Notes: a model not told the origin generated them from the letters alone. A stretch of DNA of 64,000 nt from Amycolatopsis nigrescens CSC17Ta-90 (GCF_000384315.1 NZ_ARVW01000001.1:4960157-5024156), one strand, 5' to 3'. Positions 1 to 7,559 are shown, numbered from the stretch's first letter. Numbers and translations: made by a program.

Positions 1-465
1 CTCCAGGCCGCCGGCGTAGCAGGCGACCAGGCAGCGGTCGATGAACCCGGTCCGCGGCGGCGGATCGGCCAGCGCGGTGACGATGAGCAGCTGCTCGGCG
101 TTGGCGACCACGATCCGCTCGTACGGATCGGTGTCGTCGGCGGTTCGGCGCAGCACACTGGCGCGCTCGTCCACCCGGACGATCCTGGCCAGCGTGTCCG
201 GGCGGCCGCTGACGTCGCCGACGATGCCGACCGTGTCACCGACCACGATCGGGGTGCGGCCCAGCTCGCGGGCGCGCATCGCGGTGACCACCCGGCTCGG
301 GTCGTGCTCCAGCGCGCAGGTCCAGCGGCCGCGGTCGACCACGGTGACCAGCGCGGTCGAGGCGTCGGCGTGCTCGGGGCGGCGCTTGCTGCGCGGACGG
401 GTGCCACGGCCAGGGCGCACCCGGACGTCGCTCTCGTCCAGCTTGCGCCAGTCCCTGCCGGCCAA
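1..465 (-). CDS. rsgA: Ribosome small-subunit-dependent GTPase A, N-terminal part (cut by window edge)
   Basis: The first 155 codons of a GTPase that helps mature and check the 30S ribosomal subunit. The reading frame gives a basic N-terminus (GRDWRKLDESDVRVRPGRG), then an OB-fold region with PIVVGDTVGIVGD, DERASVLRR and ERIVVANAEQLLIVTALADP, which is the standard RsgA/YjeQ order ahead of the circularly permuted GTPase domain. That domain lies beyond base 1. The start is the TTG at 463-465 with GGAGGGA upstream; an in-frame stop further upstream and no ATG or GTG leave it as the only reasonable start. It is transcribed divergently from the YedK-like gene. Family assignment is firm; the gene is incomplete only because of the window edge. 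Confidence 0.92.
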   Translation of the reverse strand, partial: MAGRDWRKLDESDVRVRPGRGTRPRSKRRPEHADASTALVTVVDRGRWTCALEHDPSRVVTAMRARELGRTPIVVGDTVGIVGDVSGRPDTLARIVRVDERASVLRRTADDTDPYERIVVANAEQLLIVTALADPPPRTGFIDRCLVACYAGGLE

Positions 466-581
466 ACCGCCACTTCCCTCCGTGCGAGCTCCTGTGCCCG
501 ATGATCCCCCATGTCACTCGCCACGCGTGCGTCGACCGTGTCACGATGGCGGCCGAACCGGTTTCGCGAAGGAGGTTGGCG

Positions 582-1361
582 ATGTGCGGCCGCTATGCCG
601 CCACGAAGGATCCCGCCACTTTGATGCAGGAGTTCGACGCCTACTACGGCACTGAGGTCGAAGAGTGCGCGGCGGACTACAACGTGGCGCCGACCAAGAA
701 CGTGCTGACCGTGGTGCAACGCCATCCTCGCGACGAGGAGGGCAAGGTGCTCGAGGACGAGCCCGCCGTCCGCGGTCTGCGCGTGATGCGCTGGGGGCTG
801 GTGCCGTTCTGGGCGAAGGACCAGTCGGTGGGCAACAAGATGATCAACACCCGCGCGGAGACCGCCGCCGAGAAGCCGTCCTTCCGAAAGGCGCTGTCGC
901 GCCGCCGCTGCCTGGTACCGGCGGACGGCTGGTTCGAGTGGCGCCGCAACGGCAAGGAGAAGGAACCCTTCTTCATGACCGGTCCGGACTCGGCTTCGCT
1001 GGCCTTCGGCGGTATCTGGGAGACCTGGCGTGACCCGAAGGCCGCCGACCCGGAACGCTCCTCCCCGCTGATCACCTTCTCCATCCTGACCACCGACGCG
1101 ATCGGCAGGCTGACCGACGTGCACCACCGGATGCCGCTGCTGATGCCGAAGGAGCGCTGGGACGGCTGGCTGAACCCGGACGTCACCGAGGTGGGTGAGC
1201 TGCTCGCGCCGCCGCCGCTGGACCTGGTGGACTCGCTCGAGCTGCGGCCGGTGTCGAGCAAGGTGAACAATGTCCGCAACAACGGAGCGGCACTGCTGGA
1301 GCGGGTGGAGGTGGAGCAGGCGGACCTGGACGAGGGGGCTTTGTTCGAACTGCCACGGTGA
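582..1361 (+). CDS. SOS response-associated peptidase, YedK/HMCES (SRAP) family
   Basis: A 259-residue protein of the family that shields abasic sites in single-stranded DNA by forming a thiazolidine DNA-protein crosslink through Cys2. The start ATG at 582 gives MCGRY, so removing Met exposes the catalytic cysteine; AAGGAGG lies just upstream. Further family motifs are YNVAP near residue 33, MINTRAET, RRCLVPADGWFEW with the active-site Glu, and VHHRMP with the conserved His. A longer in-frame start at 501 would bury Cys2 and is rejected. The stop overlaps the start of the next gene, so the two are probably co-transcribed. Confidence 0.93.
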   Translation: MCGRYAATKDPATLMQEFDAYYGTEVEECAADYNVAPTKNVLTVVQRHPRDEEGKVLEDEPAVRGLRVMRWGLVPFWAKDQSVGNKMINTRAETAAEKPSFRKALSRRRCLVPADGWFEWRRNGKEKEPFFMTGPDSASLAFGGIWETWRDPKAADPERSSPLITFSILTTDAIGRLTDVHHRMPLLMPKERWDGWLNPDVTEVGELLAPPPLDLVDSLELRPVSSKVNNVRNNGAALLERVEVEQADLDEGALFELPR

Positions 1362-1969
1362 TGACCCGGATCGAGATCGATACCCCGCACGGCCCGGCAC
1401 GGGCCGAACTGCACTGCGCGGAAGAGGGCGTCGCCGCCCTGCTGCTCGGACACGGCGCCGGTGGCGGGATCCTGTCGAAGGATCTGGTCGCGGCCACCAG
1501 GGCGGCGCAGGCCGCCGGGGTGCACGTCGCACTGGTCGAGCAGCCGTACCGGGTCGCCGGCCGCCGGGCACCGGCACCGGCAAGGCAGCTCGACGAGGCG
1601 TGGCTGGCCGTGGTCGACGAGCTCGCAGACCGGTTCGACGGCCTGCCGCTGGTCTTCGGCGGCCGCTCCTCCGGTGCCAGGGTGGCCTGCCGGACCGCCG
1701 GCGGCGGGCAGGCCGCGGCCGTGCTCTGCCTGGCGTTCCCCGAGCATCCGCCGGGTAAACCGGAGAAGAGCCGGCAGGCGGAGTTGGACGGGGTCGAGGT
1801 GCCCACGCTGGTCGTGCAGGGGGAGCGGGACCCGTTCGGCCGCCCGCGGGCCGGGCCGCACCACGAGGTGGTGATGCTGGCGGGTACGCACAGCTTGGAC
1901 GCCGACCTCGATGGCCTTTCCCGCACGGTCGGCGAATGGCTCGGCCGCGTCCTCCGCCCGCTCACCTGA
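1358..1969 (+). CDS. Alpha/beta-hydrolase (KANL3/Tex30-like, dienelactone-hydrolase fold)
   Basis: A 203-residue cytoplasmic protein with the small alpha/beta-hydrolase layout: LLLGHGAGGG oxyanion segment near residue 30, nucleophile elbow GGRSSGARVA near residue 100 (Ser in G-x-S-x-G), a core strand VEVPTLVVQGERDPFG carrying the acidic residue, and VVMLAGTHSLDADL with the catalytic His. The substrate cannot be read from the sequence. GTG at 1358 and ATG at 1361 are both possible starts; either overlaps the stop of the YedK-like gene, which indicates translational coupling. Family B palindrome follows seven bases after the stop. Confidence 0.8.
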   Translation: MMTRIEIDTPHGPARAELHCAEEGVAALLLGHGAGGGILSKDLVAATRAAQAAGVHVALVEQPYRVAGRRAPAPARQLDEAWLAVVDELADRFDGLPLVFGGRSSGARVACRTAGGGQAAAVLCLAFPEHPPGKPEKSRQAELDGVEVPTLVVQGERDPFGRPRAGPHHEVVMLAGTHSLDADLDGLSRTVGEWLGRVLRPLT

Positions 1970-1976
1970 CCTGAAC

Positions 1977-2029
1977 GAGCCCAACGTGACGTTTGGCTCG
2001 TTCTATTGGCCAAACGTCACATTGGGCTT
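1977..2029. terminator. Family B palindrome, copy B1 (convergent junction)
   Basis: Left arm GAGCCCAACGTGACGTTTGG and right arm CCAAACGTCACATTGGGCTT around an 11-base loop, with two mismatches that still allow G-T pairing. It lies between the converging hydrolase and ybaK genes. The reverse complement matches copy B3 almost base for base, including the loop. A second, mutually exclusive stem is possible (GAACGAGCC 1973-1981 with GGCTCGTTC 1995-2003). There is no T-run, so termination is inferred from position and stem strength. Confidence 0.8.
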
Positions 2030-2043
2030 GAACGAATCGCGGC

Positions 2044-2520
2044 TCAGGCCCGGATGGGGGCGACGACGGCGCCGGTCAGGCGGATCAGGTCGGCGGGGGC
2101 GAGTTCCACCTCCAGGCCGCGTCGGCCGGCCGAGCAGTACACGCTGTCGAAGGCTTGCGCGGCCGCGTCCACCACCACCGGCAGCCTGCTGCGCTGGCCC
2201 AGCGGCGAGATACCGCCCAGCACGTAGCCGGTGGCGCGCTGGGCCGCGGCGACCTCCGCCATCCTGGCCTTCTTGCCGCCGACCGCGGCGGCCAGCGCCT
2301 TCAGGTCGAGCTGCCCGGTCACCGGTACCACGCCGACGGTCAGTTTTCCGTCCACATCGGCCACCAGCGTCTTGAACACCCTGGCCGGGTCTAGGCCGAG
2401 CACGTCGGCGGCCTCGGTGCCGTAGGACTCCGCGCGCGGATCGTGCTGATACGTGTGCAGTGTGTGGGCGACCTGCTGCTTAGCCAGCAGCGCGGTCGCC
2501 GGCGTTCCCTTCCCGGCCAT
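2044..2520 (-). CDS. ybaK: Cys-tRNA(Pro)/Cys-tRNA(Cys) deacylase, YbaK family
   Basis: A 158-residue trans-editing enzyme that hydrolyses mischarged aminoacyl-tRNA. Visible family features are an N-terminal helix with [36 protein letters not shown], the [16 protein letters not shown] strand-helix unit, [27 protein letters not shown] with the conserved glycine loop, and a C-terminal [19 protein letters not shown]. The chosen start is the ATG at 2518-2520 (MAGKGTP); an upstream in-frame extension to 2613 is arginine- and proline-rich and would run into the SigR promoter, so it is unlikely. It converges on the hydrolase gene and is divergent from sigR. Confidence 0.87.
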   Translation of the reverse strand: MAGKGTPATALLAKQQVAHTLHTYQHDPRAESYGTEAADVLGLDPARVFKTLVADVDGKLTVGVVPVTGQLDLKALAAAVGGKKARMAEVAAAQRATGYVLGGISPLGQRSRLPVVVDAAAQAFDSVYCSAGRRGLEVELAPADLIRLTGAVVAPIRA

Positions 2521-2582
2521 GCCGGGGAGCCTACGGTGAGCGGACGCACAACCCGGCGAAGCGGTCCGTCCGGGGCAGGGCC

Positions 2583-2609
2583 GGGAATGCGCCCGCGCTG
2601 GTCTGCGTT
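2583..2609 (+). promoter_or_regulatory. SigR/SigH-type promoter before sigR
   Basis: GGGAAT (2583-2588) is followed by exactly 18 bases and GTT (2607-2609). This is the published consensus of the redox sigma factor SigR/SigH. The expected transcription start falls at about 2616-2620, on or next to the GTG at 2619 that opens an in-frame extension of sigR. The element implies autoregulation. The match is seen directly; activity is inferred. Confidence 0.8.
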
Positions 2610-2774
2610 CCACTGAACGTGTCGACCCAGCTTGCGAACCTCACCAGCCGCCCGCAGCGTCGGCCCGCACGTCCGGCTCAGCCCGGCACCGTGGGCCGAG
2701 TGACCCTTCCACGCGTAAACTCGGCCGAGTCGTATGCGCGCCCGCGCATCGACCGGAAGTGGGAAGGGAACGGT

Positions 2775-3440
2775 TTGCCGAGCACGCAAGAGCCCGCGGT
2801 GACACCGGCCGTGTCCGACGAGGTGACGGCGGCCACCGAGCAGGAGCAGGCCGACGCGCGCGCCGAACGCTTCGAGCGGGACGCGATGCCGTTGCTCGAC
2901 CAGCTCTATTCGGCGGCCATGCGGATGACCCGCAACCCGGCCGACGCCGAGGACCTGGTCCAGGAGACCTATCTCAAGGCGTACAACGCGTTCGCGTCCT
3001 TCAAGGAGGGCACGAACCTCAAGGCCTGGATGTACCGGATCCTGACCAACACCTACATCAACGGCTACCGCAAGCGCCAGCGCCAGCCGATCCAGCAGCC
3101 CACCGAGGAGATCTCCGACTGGCAGATCGCCAAGGCGGAGAGCCACACGTCGAGCGGGTTGCGCTCGGCCGAGGTGGAGGCGATGGACAAGCTGCCGGAC
3201 ACCGACGTCAAGGCGGCGTTGCAGCAGCTGCCGGAGGAGTTCCGGCTCGCGGTCTACCTTGCCGATGTCGAAGGATTCGCCTACAAGGAAATCGCTGAGA
3301 TCATGGACACGCCGATCGGTACAGTCATGTCCCGTCTGCACCGTGGCCGCGGCCAGCTGCGCGAGCTGCTGGCCGACGTGGCCAGGGAGCGCGGCTTCAT
3401 CCGCGGCACCAAGGCCAAGCAGGAGGTGGCGGGCCGATGA
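2775..3440 (+). CDS. sigR: ECF RNA polymerase sigma factor SigR/SigH (thiol-oxidative stress)
   Basis: A 221-residue ECF sigma factor directing the disulfide/oxidative stress regulon in actinobacteria. Region 2 is seen as [20 protein letters not shown] followed by the [25 protein letters not shown] block, and region 4 as [48 protein letters not shown]. The short form starts at TTG 2775 behind GGGAAGGGAACGG. The same frame is open upstream to a GTG at 2619, adding 52 residues; that start sits directly at the expected start site of the SigR-type promoter, like the extended isoform known in Streptomyces. The stop overlaps rsrA by four bases. The neighbourhood matches sigH in Mycobacterium tuberculosis. 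Confidence 0.93.
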   Translation: MPSTQEPAVTPAVSDEVTAATEQEQADARAERFERDAMPLLDQLYSAAMRMTRNPADAEDLVQETYLKAYNAFASFKEGTNLKAWMYRILTNTYINGYRKRQRQPIQQPTEEISDWQIAKAESHTSSGLRSAEVEAMDKLPDTDVKAALQQLPEEFRLAVYLADVEGFAYKEIAEIMDTPIGTVMSRLHRGRGQLRELLADVARERGFIRGTKAKQEVAGR

Positions 3441-3751
3441 ACGGCTGCGGCGACTCCGACAAGGTCAACTGCGACGACGCGCTGGCCGAGATCTATCTCC
3501 TGCTGGACAAGGAGTGCAGTCCGGAGCACGAGGCGGAGCTGCGCAAGCACATCGAGGACTGCCCGCCCTGCCTCGAGGAGTACGGCATCGACGAGCAGCT
3601 CAAGCAGCTGCTGGCGCGCAAGTGCGGCGGTGAGCACGCCCCCGCCGACCTGAAGAGCAGGCTCCGCGCGTCGATCCGCAAGACGGTGGAGCAGCGCGGC
3701 GGGGTCACGGTGGAGCACACCGAGATCAGCATCGAGCAACGCACCGAATAG
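3437..3751 (+). CDS. rsrA: Redox-sensing zinc anti-sigma factor RsrA (mycothiol system anti-SigR)
   Basis: A 104-residue ZAS-family anti-sigma factor that binds and silences SigR when reduced and releases it after disulfide formation. The zinc ligands expected from Streptomyces RsrA are all present one position later: Cys12, His38, Cys42 and Cys45, in the H-x3-C-x2-C motif HIEDCPPC. Two extra cysteines (Cys4, Cys27) and one near residue 63 are also seen. The ATG overlaps the sigR stop (ATGA), giving coupled, near-stoichiometric synthesis. It is followed six bases later by a 24-bp perfect hairpin. Confidence 0.94.
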   Translation: MNGCGDSDKVNCDDALAEIYLLLDKECSPEHEAELRKHIEDCPPCLEEYGIDEQLKQLLARKCGGEHAPADLKSRLRASIRKTVEQRGGVTVEHTEISIEQRTE

Positions 3752-3756
3752 CACCG

Positions 3757-3809
3757 AAGACACAAAAAAGGGCCCGGCACCATTCGTGCCGGGCCCTTTT
3801 TTGTGTCTT
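3757..3809. terminator. Bidirectional intrinsic terminator between rsrA and the bL37 gene
   Basis: Perfect 24-bp arms, 3757-3780 and 3786-3809, with a five-base loop. The GC-rich core GGGCCCGGCAC is flanked by A6 on one side and T6 on the other, so it forms a textbook intrinsic terminator in both directions for the converging sigR-rsrA and bL37 genes. The sequence is unrelated to palindrome families A-D. Confidence 0.93.
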
Positions 3810-3810
3810 T

Positions 3811-3885
3811 TCAGGCGTTGGGCTTCTTGCCGTGGTTCGCGCCGTTCTTCTTGCGGTCGCGGCGCTTGCGAGCTCGCTTCGACAT
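3811..3885 (-). CDS. 50S ribosomal protein bL37 (24 residues)
   Basis: A 24-codon gene reading MSKRARKRRDRKKNG and then ANHGKKPNA, with 13 basic residues. It matches the size, composition and the ANHGK-x-PN ending of mycobacterial bL37, a ribosomal protein buried in the large subunit (known from mycobacterial ribosome structures; related to the AURKAIP1/COX24 domain). The ATG at 3883-3885 follows CGAAGGAGCAGCC, a strong ribosome-binding site. It sits next to sigR-rsrA and shares their bidirectional terminator. It is below the size normally considered in gene finding and easy to miss. Confidence 0.88.
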   Translation of the reverse strand: MSKRARKRRDRKKNGANHGKKPNA

Positions 3886-4120
3886 GGCTGCTCCTTCGAG
3901 TCGGGGTGGCCCATCCGGTACCCGGAGTTGCGGCGCTGGTGCGCCAGCGGGGCCTGGTCAGCCCATCCAGTGTGTCACGCCCGCCCGGCGCCCCGAGGAC
4001 CCTGGTCGTCCCGGTCCTCCGGACGGGGCGTGCCGGGCGGCGCCGGCTCTGGTTGGATTGACCCGGTGGCCGGACCCGTCGTGACCGGCGCTCGCATCGC
4101 CACCTGGAGAGGAACCACCG

Positions 4121-4336
4121 ATGACCGAGGAGATCCGGGCCGAAATCGTCGCCAACGTGATGAAGGTCGTCGCCGCCGAGGGTACGGCCCTGAGCAGCGG
4201 GGACACCGTGGTGATCCTCGAGTCCATGAAGATGGAGATCCCGGTGCTCGCCGAGTCCGCGGGCAAGCTCTCCCGGCTCGCCGTGCACGAAGGCGACGTC
4301 GTGCAGGAGGGTGACCTGCTCGCGGTGGTCGAGTAG
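4121..4336 (+). CDS. Biotin/lipoyl-attachment carrier protein (TB7.3-like, 71 residues)
   Basis: A stand-alone biotinyl/lipoyl carrier domain: the beta-barrel halves AEIVANVMKVVAAEGTALSSGDTVVILESMKMEIPV and GKLSRLAVHEGDVVQEGDLLAVVE, with Lys37 of ESMKM as the modification site. It has the same length as the mycobacterial biotinylated protein TB7.3 (Rv3221c) and the same neighbours. ATG 4121 has GAGAGGAAC upstream. It is followed seven bases later by pdtaS, so both are probably on one transcript. Its physiological partner is not evident here; no carboxylase subunits are adjacent. Confidence 0.88.
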   Translation: MTEEIRAEIVANVMKVVAAEGTALSSGDTVVILESMKMEIPVLAESAGKLSRLAVHEGDVVQEGDLLAVVE

Positions 4337-4343
4337 GGGTCCC

Positions 4344-5840
4344 GTGTCCACCCTCGCCGATCTGCTGGCCGAGAACACCGGGCTCTCCGGGGAGGCCGCC
4401 GACCACCTGCAGACCGTGGTCGCCGAGTGGCAGCTGCTGGCCGACCTCTCCTTCGCCGACTTCCTGCTGTGGGCACCGGTGGCCGAGGGGCTCCATCCCG
4501 ACGGCGGTGACTTCGTCTGCGTGGCGCAGGCCCGCCCGACCACCGCGCCGACCGCGCATCCCGAGGACGTGGTCGGCACCAGGTTCACCGTGGACGAGCA
4601 TCCGCAGCTCGCCAAGGCGATCCGTGAGGTGAAGATCTGCCGCGAAGAGGACCCGCACTGGTACCGCGACCTGCCGATGCGCCGGGAAGCGATCCCGGTG
4701 ACCTTCGACGGGACGGTGATCGCGGTGCTGAGCCGCGAGACCAACCTGGCCGCGCCGCGGGTGCCGAGCCCGCTGGAGATCGCCTATCTCGGCAGCGCCG
4801 GCGACCTGTGCCAGATGATCGCGGACGGCAGCTTCCCCAGCCCCGGGTCGCTCACCGACGTGCACACCAGCCCGCGGGTGGGTGATGGGCTGATCCGGCT
4901 CGACCCGGCGGGCTCGGTGGTCTTCGCCAGCCCCAACGGCCTGTCCGCCTATCACCGGATGGGGCACGAGTCCGATCTGGTCGGCACCAGGCTGGCCCCG
5001 CTGACCAGATCGCTGATCCGCGACCCGTTCGACGCCACCGAGGTCGCACACCGGATCCTGGACGCGCTGGACGGCAAACCGGGCAGCAGGGCCGAAGCCG
5101 ACTCGCGGCGGGGTGCGGTGGTGCTCTACCGCGCGCTGCCGCTGCGCCCGGCCGGTCAGGCCGCCGGTGCGCTGGTGCTGGTCCGCGATGTCACCGAGGT
5201 CAAGCGGCGTGACCGTGCGCTGCTGTCGAAGGACGCGACCATCCGCGAGATCCACCACCGGGTGAAGAACAACCTGCAGACCGTCGCCGCCCTGTTGCGC
5301 CTGCAGTCCAGGCGGACGGCCAGCGACGAGGCACGGCAGGCGCTGGAGGAGTCGGTGCGCCGGGTCGCGTCGATCGCGATGGTGCACGAAGCGCTGTCGG
5401 TGTCCGTGGACGAACGGGTCGATCTCGACCAGCTCCTCGACAACGTGCTGCCGATGGTCGGCGAGGTGGCCACCGCCGAGTCGCATGTGAGCTTCTCGCG
5501 CACCGGTTCGTTCGGGGTTGTGGTCGCGGAGATCGCCACGCCGCTGGTGATGGTGCTGGCCGAACTGGTGCAGAACGCGGTCGGGCACGCCTTCCCGGAC
5601 GGGAGGCCGGGCAAGGTGGAGATCTCGGTGGAACGTTCCGCGCGCTGGCTGGACGTGCTGATCCGGGACAACGGGCGCGGCCTGCCGTCCGGGTTCTCGC
5701 TGGAACGCGCGGACGGGCTCGGGCTGCAGATCGTCCGCACCCTGGTCGAGTCGGAGCTGCGCGGATCGCTTTCGCTGCGCGGCCCGCGCGCCGGCGGCAC
5801 CGAGGCCGCATTGCGCATTCCGCTCAGCCGGCGGCTTTAG
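4344..5840 (+). CDS. pdtaS: Sensor histidine kinase PdtaS
   Basis: A 498-residue soluble kinase. Residues about 1-150 form a GAF-like domain, 170-290 a PAS-like domain (LIRLDPAGSVVFASPNGLSAYHRMG), then a HisKA_2 dimerisation domain with IREIHHRVKNNLQTVAALLR, and a C-terminal HATPase with LAELVQNAVGHAFPDG (N box) and DNGRGLP. The first His of the HH pair is residue 304, matching phospho-acceptor His303 of M. tuberculosis PdtaS. Its response regulator PdtaR (an RNA-binding ANTAR protein) is not in the window, as in mycobacteria. GTG 4344 is seven bases after the carrier-protein stop. In mycobacteria it is linked to copper/NO sensing. Confidence 0.93.
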   Translation: MSTLADLLAENTGLSGEAADHLQTVVAEWQLLADLSFADFLLWAPVAEGLHPDGGDFVCVAQARPTTAPTAHPEDVVGTRFTVDEHPQLAKAIREVKICREEDPHWYRDLPMRREAIPVTFDGTVIAVLSRETNLAAPRVPSPLEIAYLGSAGDLCQMIADGSFPSPGSLTDVHTSPRVGDGLIRLDPAGSVVFASPNGLSAYHRMGHESDLVGTRLAPLTRSLIRDPFDATEVAHRILDALDGKPGSRAEADSRRGAVVLYRALPLRPAGQAAGALVLVRDVTEVKRRDRALLSKDATIREIHHRVKNNLQTVAALLRLQSRRTASDEARQALEESVRRVASIAMVHEALSVSVDERVDLDQLLDNVLPMVGEVATAESHVSFSRTGSFGVVVAEIATPLVMVLAELVQNAVGHAFPDGRPGKVEISVERSARWLDVLIRDNGRGLPSGFSLERADGLGLQIVRTLVESELRGSLSLRGPRAGGTEAALRIPLSRRL

Positions 5841-5898
5841 CTAAATCTTTCAATTCCTAGAAAGATTCTTTCCGCGCCAAAAAGGGATACGGACGTTC

Positions 5899-5931
5899 GA
5901 AGGCCGGCACCACTGAGGTGGGCCGGCCTTC
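5899..5931. terminator. Hairpin terminator after pdtaS
   Basis: Arms GAAGGCCGGC (5899-5908) and GCCGGCCTTC (5922-5931), extended in the loop by CACC/GGTG. The span 5841-6099 between converging pdtaS and whiB1 also holds a smaller stem GGCGACC/GGTCGCC near 5970-5990. It is not related to families A-D; no other feature is seen in this stretch. Confidence 0.7.
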
Positions 5932-6099
5932 AAACGATATGACGGGGCGATGGCCCCGAACGGCGCTATGGCGACCCGGGAGAGGTCGCCTTCGCCGTGG
6001 TTGTTAAGCTCAAGCAGCATCGGTATTGCCTTGACCTGCGCGGACGTGTCGTCACGGACGCGCGGCCGGAGTGCCGAGCTGCTTGTTGGTGCTGTTCGA

Positions 6100-6354
6100 T
6101 CAGGCGTTGCTACGCGTGCCGATGTGAGCGCGACGGCGCTTGAGGGCGCGACGCTCGTCTTCGCTCATACCGCCCCACACGCCGGCGTCCTGTCCGCTGG
6201 CCAGTGCCCAGGCCAGGCAGTCAGAAGCGACGGTACAGCGGTGGCACACGGCTTTCGCCTGAGCAACCTGCGACAGAGCCGGACCGCTTGTTCCTACGGG
6301 GAAGAACAGCTCGGGGTCCTCGTCTCGGCAGGCCGCGTCATGGCGCCAGTCCAT
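6100..6354 (-). CDS. whiB1: WhiB1, [4Fe-4S] transcription factor
   Basis: An 84-residue WhiB protein that binds a 4Fe-4S cluster, responds to nitric oxide and works with the primary sigma factor. Cluster ligands Cys9, Cys37, Cys40 and Cys46 lie at exactly the positions of mycobacterial WhiB1, which also has 84 residues. The turn GVWGGMSEDERRALKRRRA follows. DPELFFPVG is family-typical. ATG 6352-6354 is preceded by AGAAGGAGC. The upstream region has two CRP-like sites and a separate palindrome near the start. The location next to pdtaS is as in M. tuberculosis (Rv3219/Rv3220c). Confidence 0.95.
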   Translation of the reverse strand: MDWRHDAACRDEDPELFFPVGTSGPALSQVAQAKAVCHRCTVASDCLAWALASGQDAGVWGGMSEDERRALKRRRAHIGTRSNA

Positions 6355-6374
6355 CTCTGTGAGCTCCTTCTAAG

Positions 6375-6392
6375 GGCGCAACACGTTGCGCC
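6375..6392. promoter_or_regulatory. 18-bp palindrome just upstream of whiB1
   Basis: GGCGCAAC and GTTGCGCC arms with a two-base centre, 20 bases upstream of the whiB1 start codon and overlapping the likely 5' untranslated region. It may be an operator or a short RNA hairpin. The symmetry is seen; the function is not known. Confidence 0.5.
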
Positions 6393-6425
6393 ACAGTCGT
6401 CATGGCGGTCGTTTTTTGGGGTGCT

Positions 6426-6441
6426 TGTGAATGCTTTCACG
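6426..6441 (-). promoter_or_regulatory. CRP-like cAMP receptor site, proximal, whiB1 promoter
   Basis: TGTGA-N6-TCACG matches the CRP/Rv3676 consensus TGTGA-N6-TCACA with one difference. It lies inside a longer imperfect palindrome (GTGCTT...GAAGCAC). In M. tuberculosis the whiB1 promoter is controlled by CRP through tandem sites, which supports this reading by orthology. Confidence 0.7.
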
Positions 6442-6475
6442 AAGCACGACTTTCGACAAGGGTTTTCCCAAGATC

Positions 6476-6491
6476 GGTGAGTCAGCTCACC
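6476..6491 (-). promoter_or_regulatory. CRP-like site, distal, whiB1 promoter
   Basis: GGTGA-N6-TCACC, a perfect inverted repeat carrying the CRP core GTGA-N6-TCAC. Its centre is 50 bases upstream (relative to whiB1) of the centre of the proximal site, close to five helical turns. The remaining sequence up to 6611 shows nothing else recognisable. Confidence 0.6.
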
Positions 6492-6611
6492 CGGCCGAGC
6501 GACCCTTCTGACCTGCGGTTTCGCTCCGAAACGACCTTCCGGTGGGAAGGACGATGCGGTGAGCGGATGTTCCTCGTCGACGAGCGGCAAGTTGGACTTT
6601 GCCGCAGGCGA

Positions 6612-7559
6612 TCAGCTGAGTGCCCCATCGGCGACCAATACGGTCAATGCGTCCGGCACGCTGAGGAACTCCACCCTGGTCCGCTGGCCGACCAGGTCTC
6701 CGTCCACCTGAAAGTTTACCGGTTCAGCGGCTTCCACGCGCACGATCCGCAGGTCGTCGTGACGAAGCAGACGCCGCCCGCGCTGTTCACCCTTTTTGCT
6801 TAGTGCCTGGCGCACGTGCCGGAACACCGTCGGCAGGCCGAGCCCGCGCAGCGCGTACAGGCCGAGCCCGGTTTCGAACGAGCAGCCGTTGTTCAGGTGC
6901 ACCGGGCGGTCGCCGAGGTAGCTCCACGGATCGGTGTTGGAGATGAAGGTGGTGCGCACCTCGGCCGGCTCTTCGCCGGGCACCCGCACGGTCATCGTCG
7001 GACGGCCGAGCGGCGGCCGCAGATGGCTGCGCACGGCCGCCCGGAGGTAGAGGCCGGGGCTGGTCTGCTTGCCGCGGCGGCGGCCCACCCAGGCGACCAC
7101 GTCGGCGTCCCAGCCGAGGCCGGCGTTGAAGGTGAACCAGAGCCCGTCCGCGAGGCCGAGCCCGACCTGCCTGGCGGCGCCGTGCTCCATCGCATGCAGC
7201 AGCTGGTGGGTGGCCTCGACCGGATCACCGGCGATGCCGAGGGCGCGGGCGAAGACGTTCGCGGAGCCGCCGGGGACGACGCCCAGCGCGGTGGCCGAGC
7301 CGGTCACCCCGTCCCTGGCGTGGTCCCGGTCCGCGAGCAGGCCGTTGACCACCTCGTTGACGGTGCCGTCGCCGCCGTGCGCGACTACCAGGTCGATCCC
7401 GTCGCGCGCCGCGGACTTGGCCACCGCCATCGCATGGCCGCGGTAGCCGGTCTCGACGACATCGAGCTTCGCCTGGCTGGCCAGCGCGTGCGCGAGCACG
7501 TCCCGGCCACCCGGCGTGGTCGAGGTGGCCTGCGGGTTGACGACGAGTACTGCGCGCAC
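6612..7559 (-). CDS. Diacylglycerol/lipid kinase family protein (DAGK catalytic domain)
   Basis: A 315-residue cytoplasmic lipid-kinase-fold protein. The N-terminal nucleotide domain shows VLVVNPQATST near the start, VVAHGGDGTVNEVVNGLL (the GGDGT signature) and LGVVPGGSANVFARALGI; the C-terminal beta domain contains FNAGLGWDADVVAWV and ends in NFQVDGDLVGQRTRVEFLSVPDALTVLV. The lipid substrate is unknown. The GTG at 7557-7559 (MRAVLVVNP) fits the family; an ATG 30 bases upstream is possible but has no better ribosome-binding site. It corresponds to Rv3218 by position and domain. Confidence 0.85.
   Translation of the reverse strand: MRAVLVVNPQATSTTPGGRDVLAHALASQAKLDVVETGYRGHAMAVAKSAARDGIDLVVAHGGDGTVNEVVNGLLADRDHARDGVTGSATALGVVPGGSANVFARALGIAGDPVEATHQLLHAMEHGAARQVGLGLADGLWFTFNAGLGWDADVVAWVGRRRGKQTSPGLYLRAAVRSHLRPPLGRPTMTVRVPGEEPAEVRTTFISNTDPWSYLGDRPVHLNNGCSFETGLGLYALRGLGLPTVFRHVRQALSKKGEQRGRRLLRHDDLRIVRVEAAEPVNFQVDGDLVGQRTRVEFLSVPDALTVLVADGALS

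Noticed and set aside
501..581. 27-residue N-terminal extension of the YedK-like protein
   Set aside because: The catalytic Cys must be residue 2, so translation has to begin at 582.
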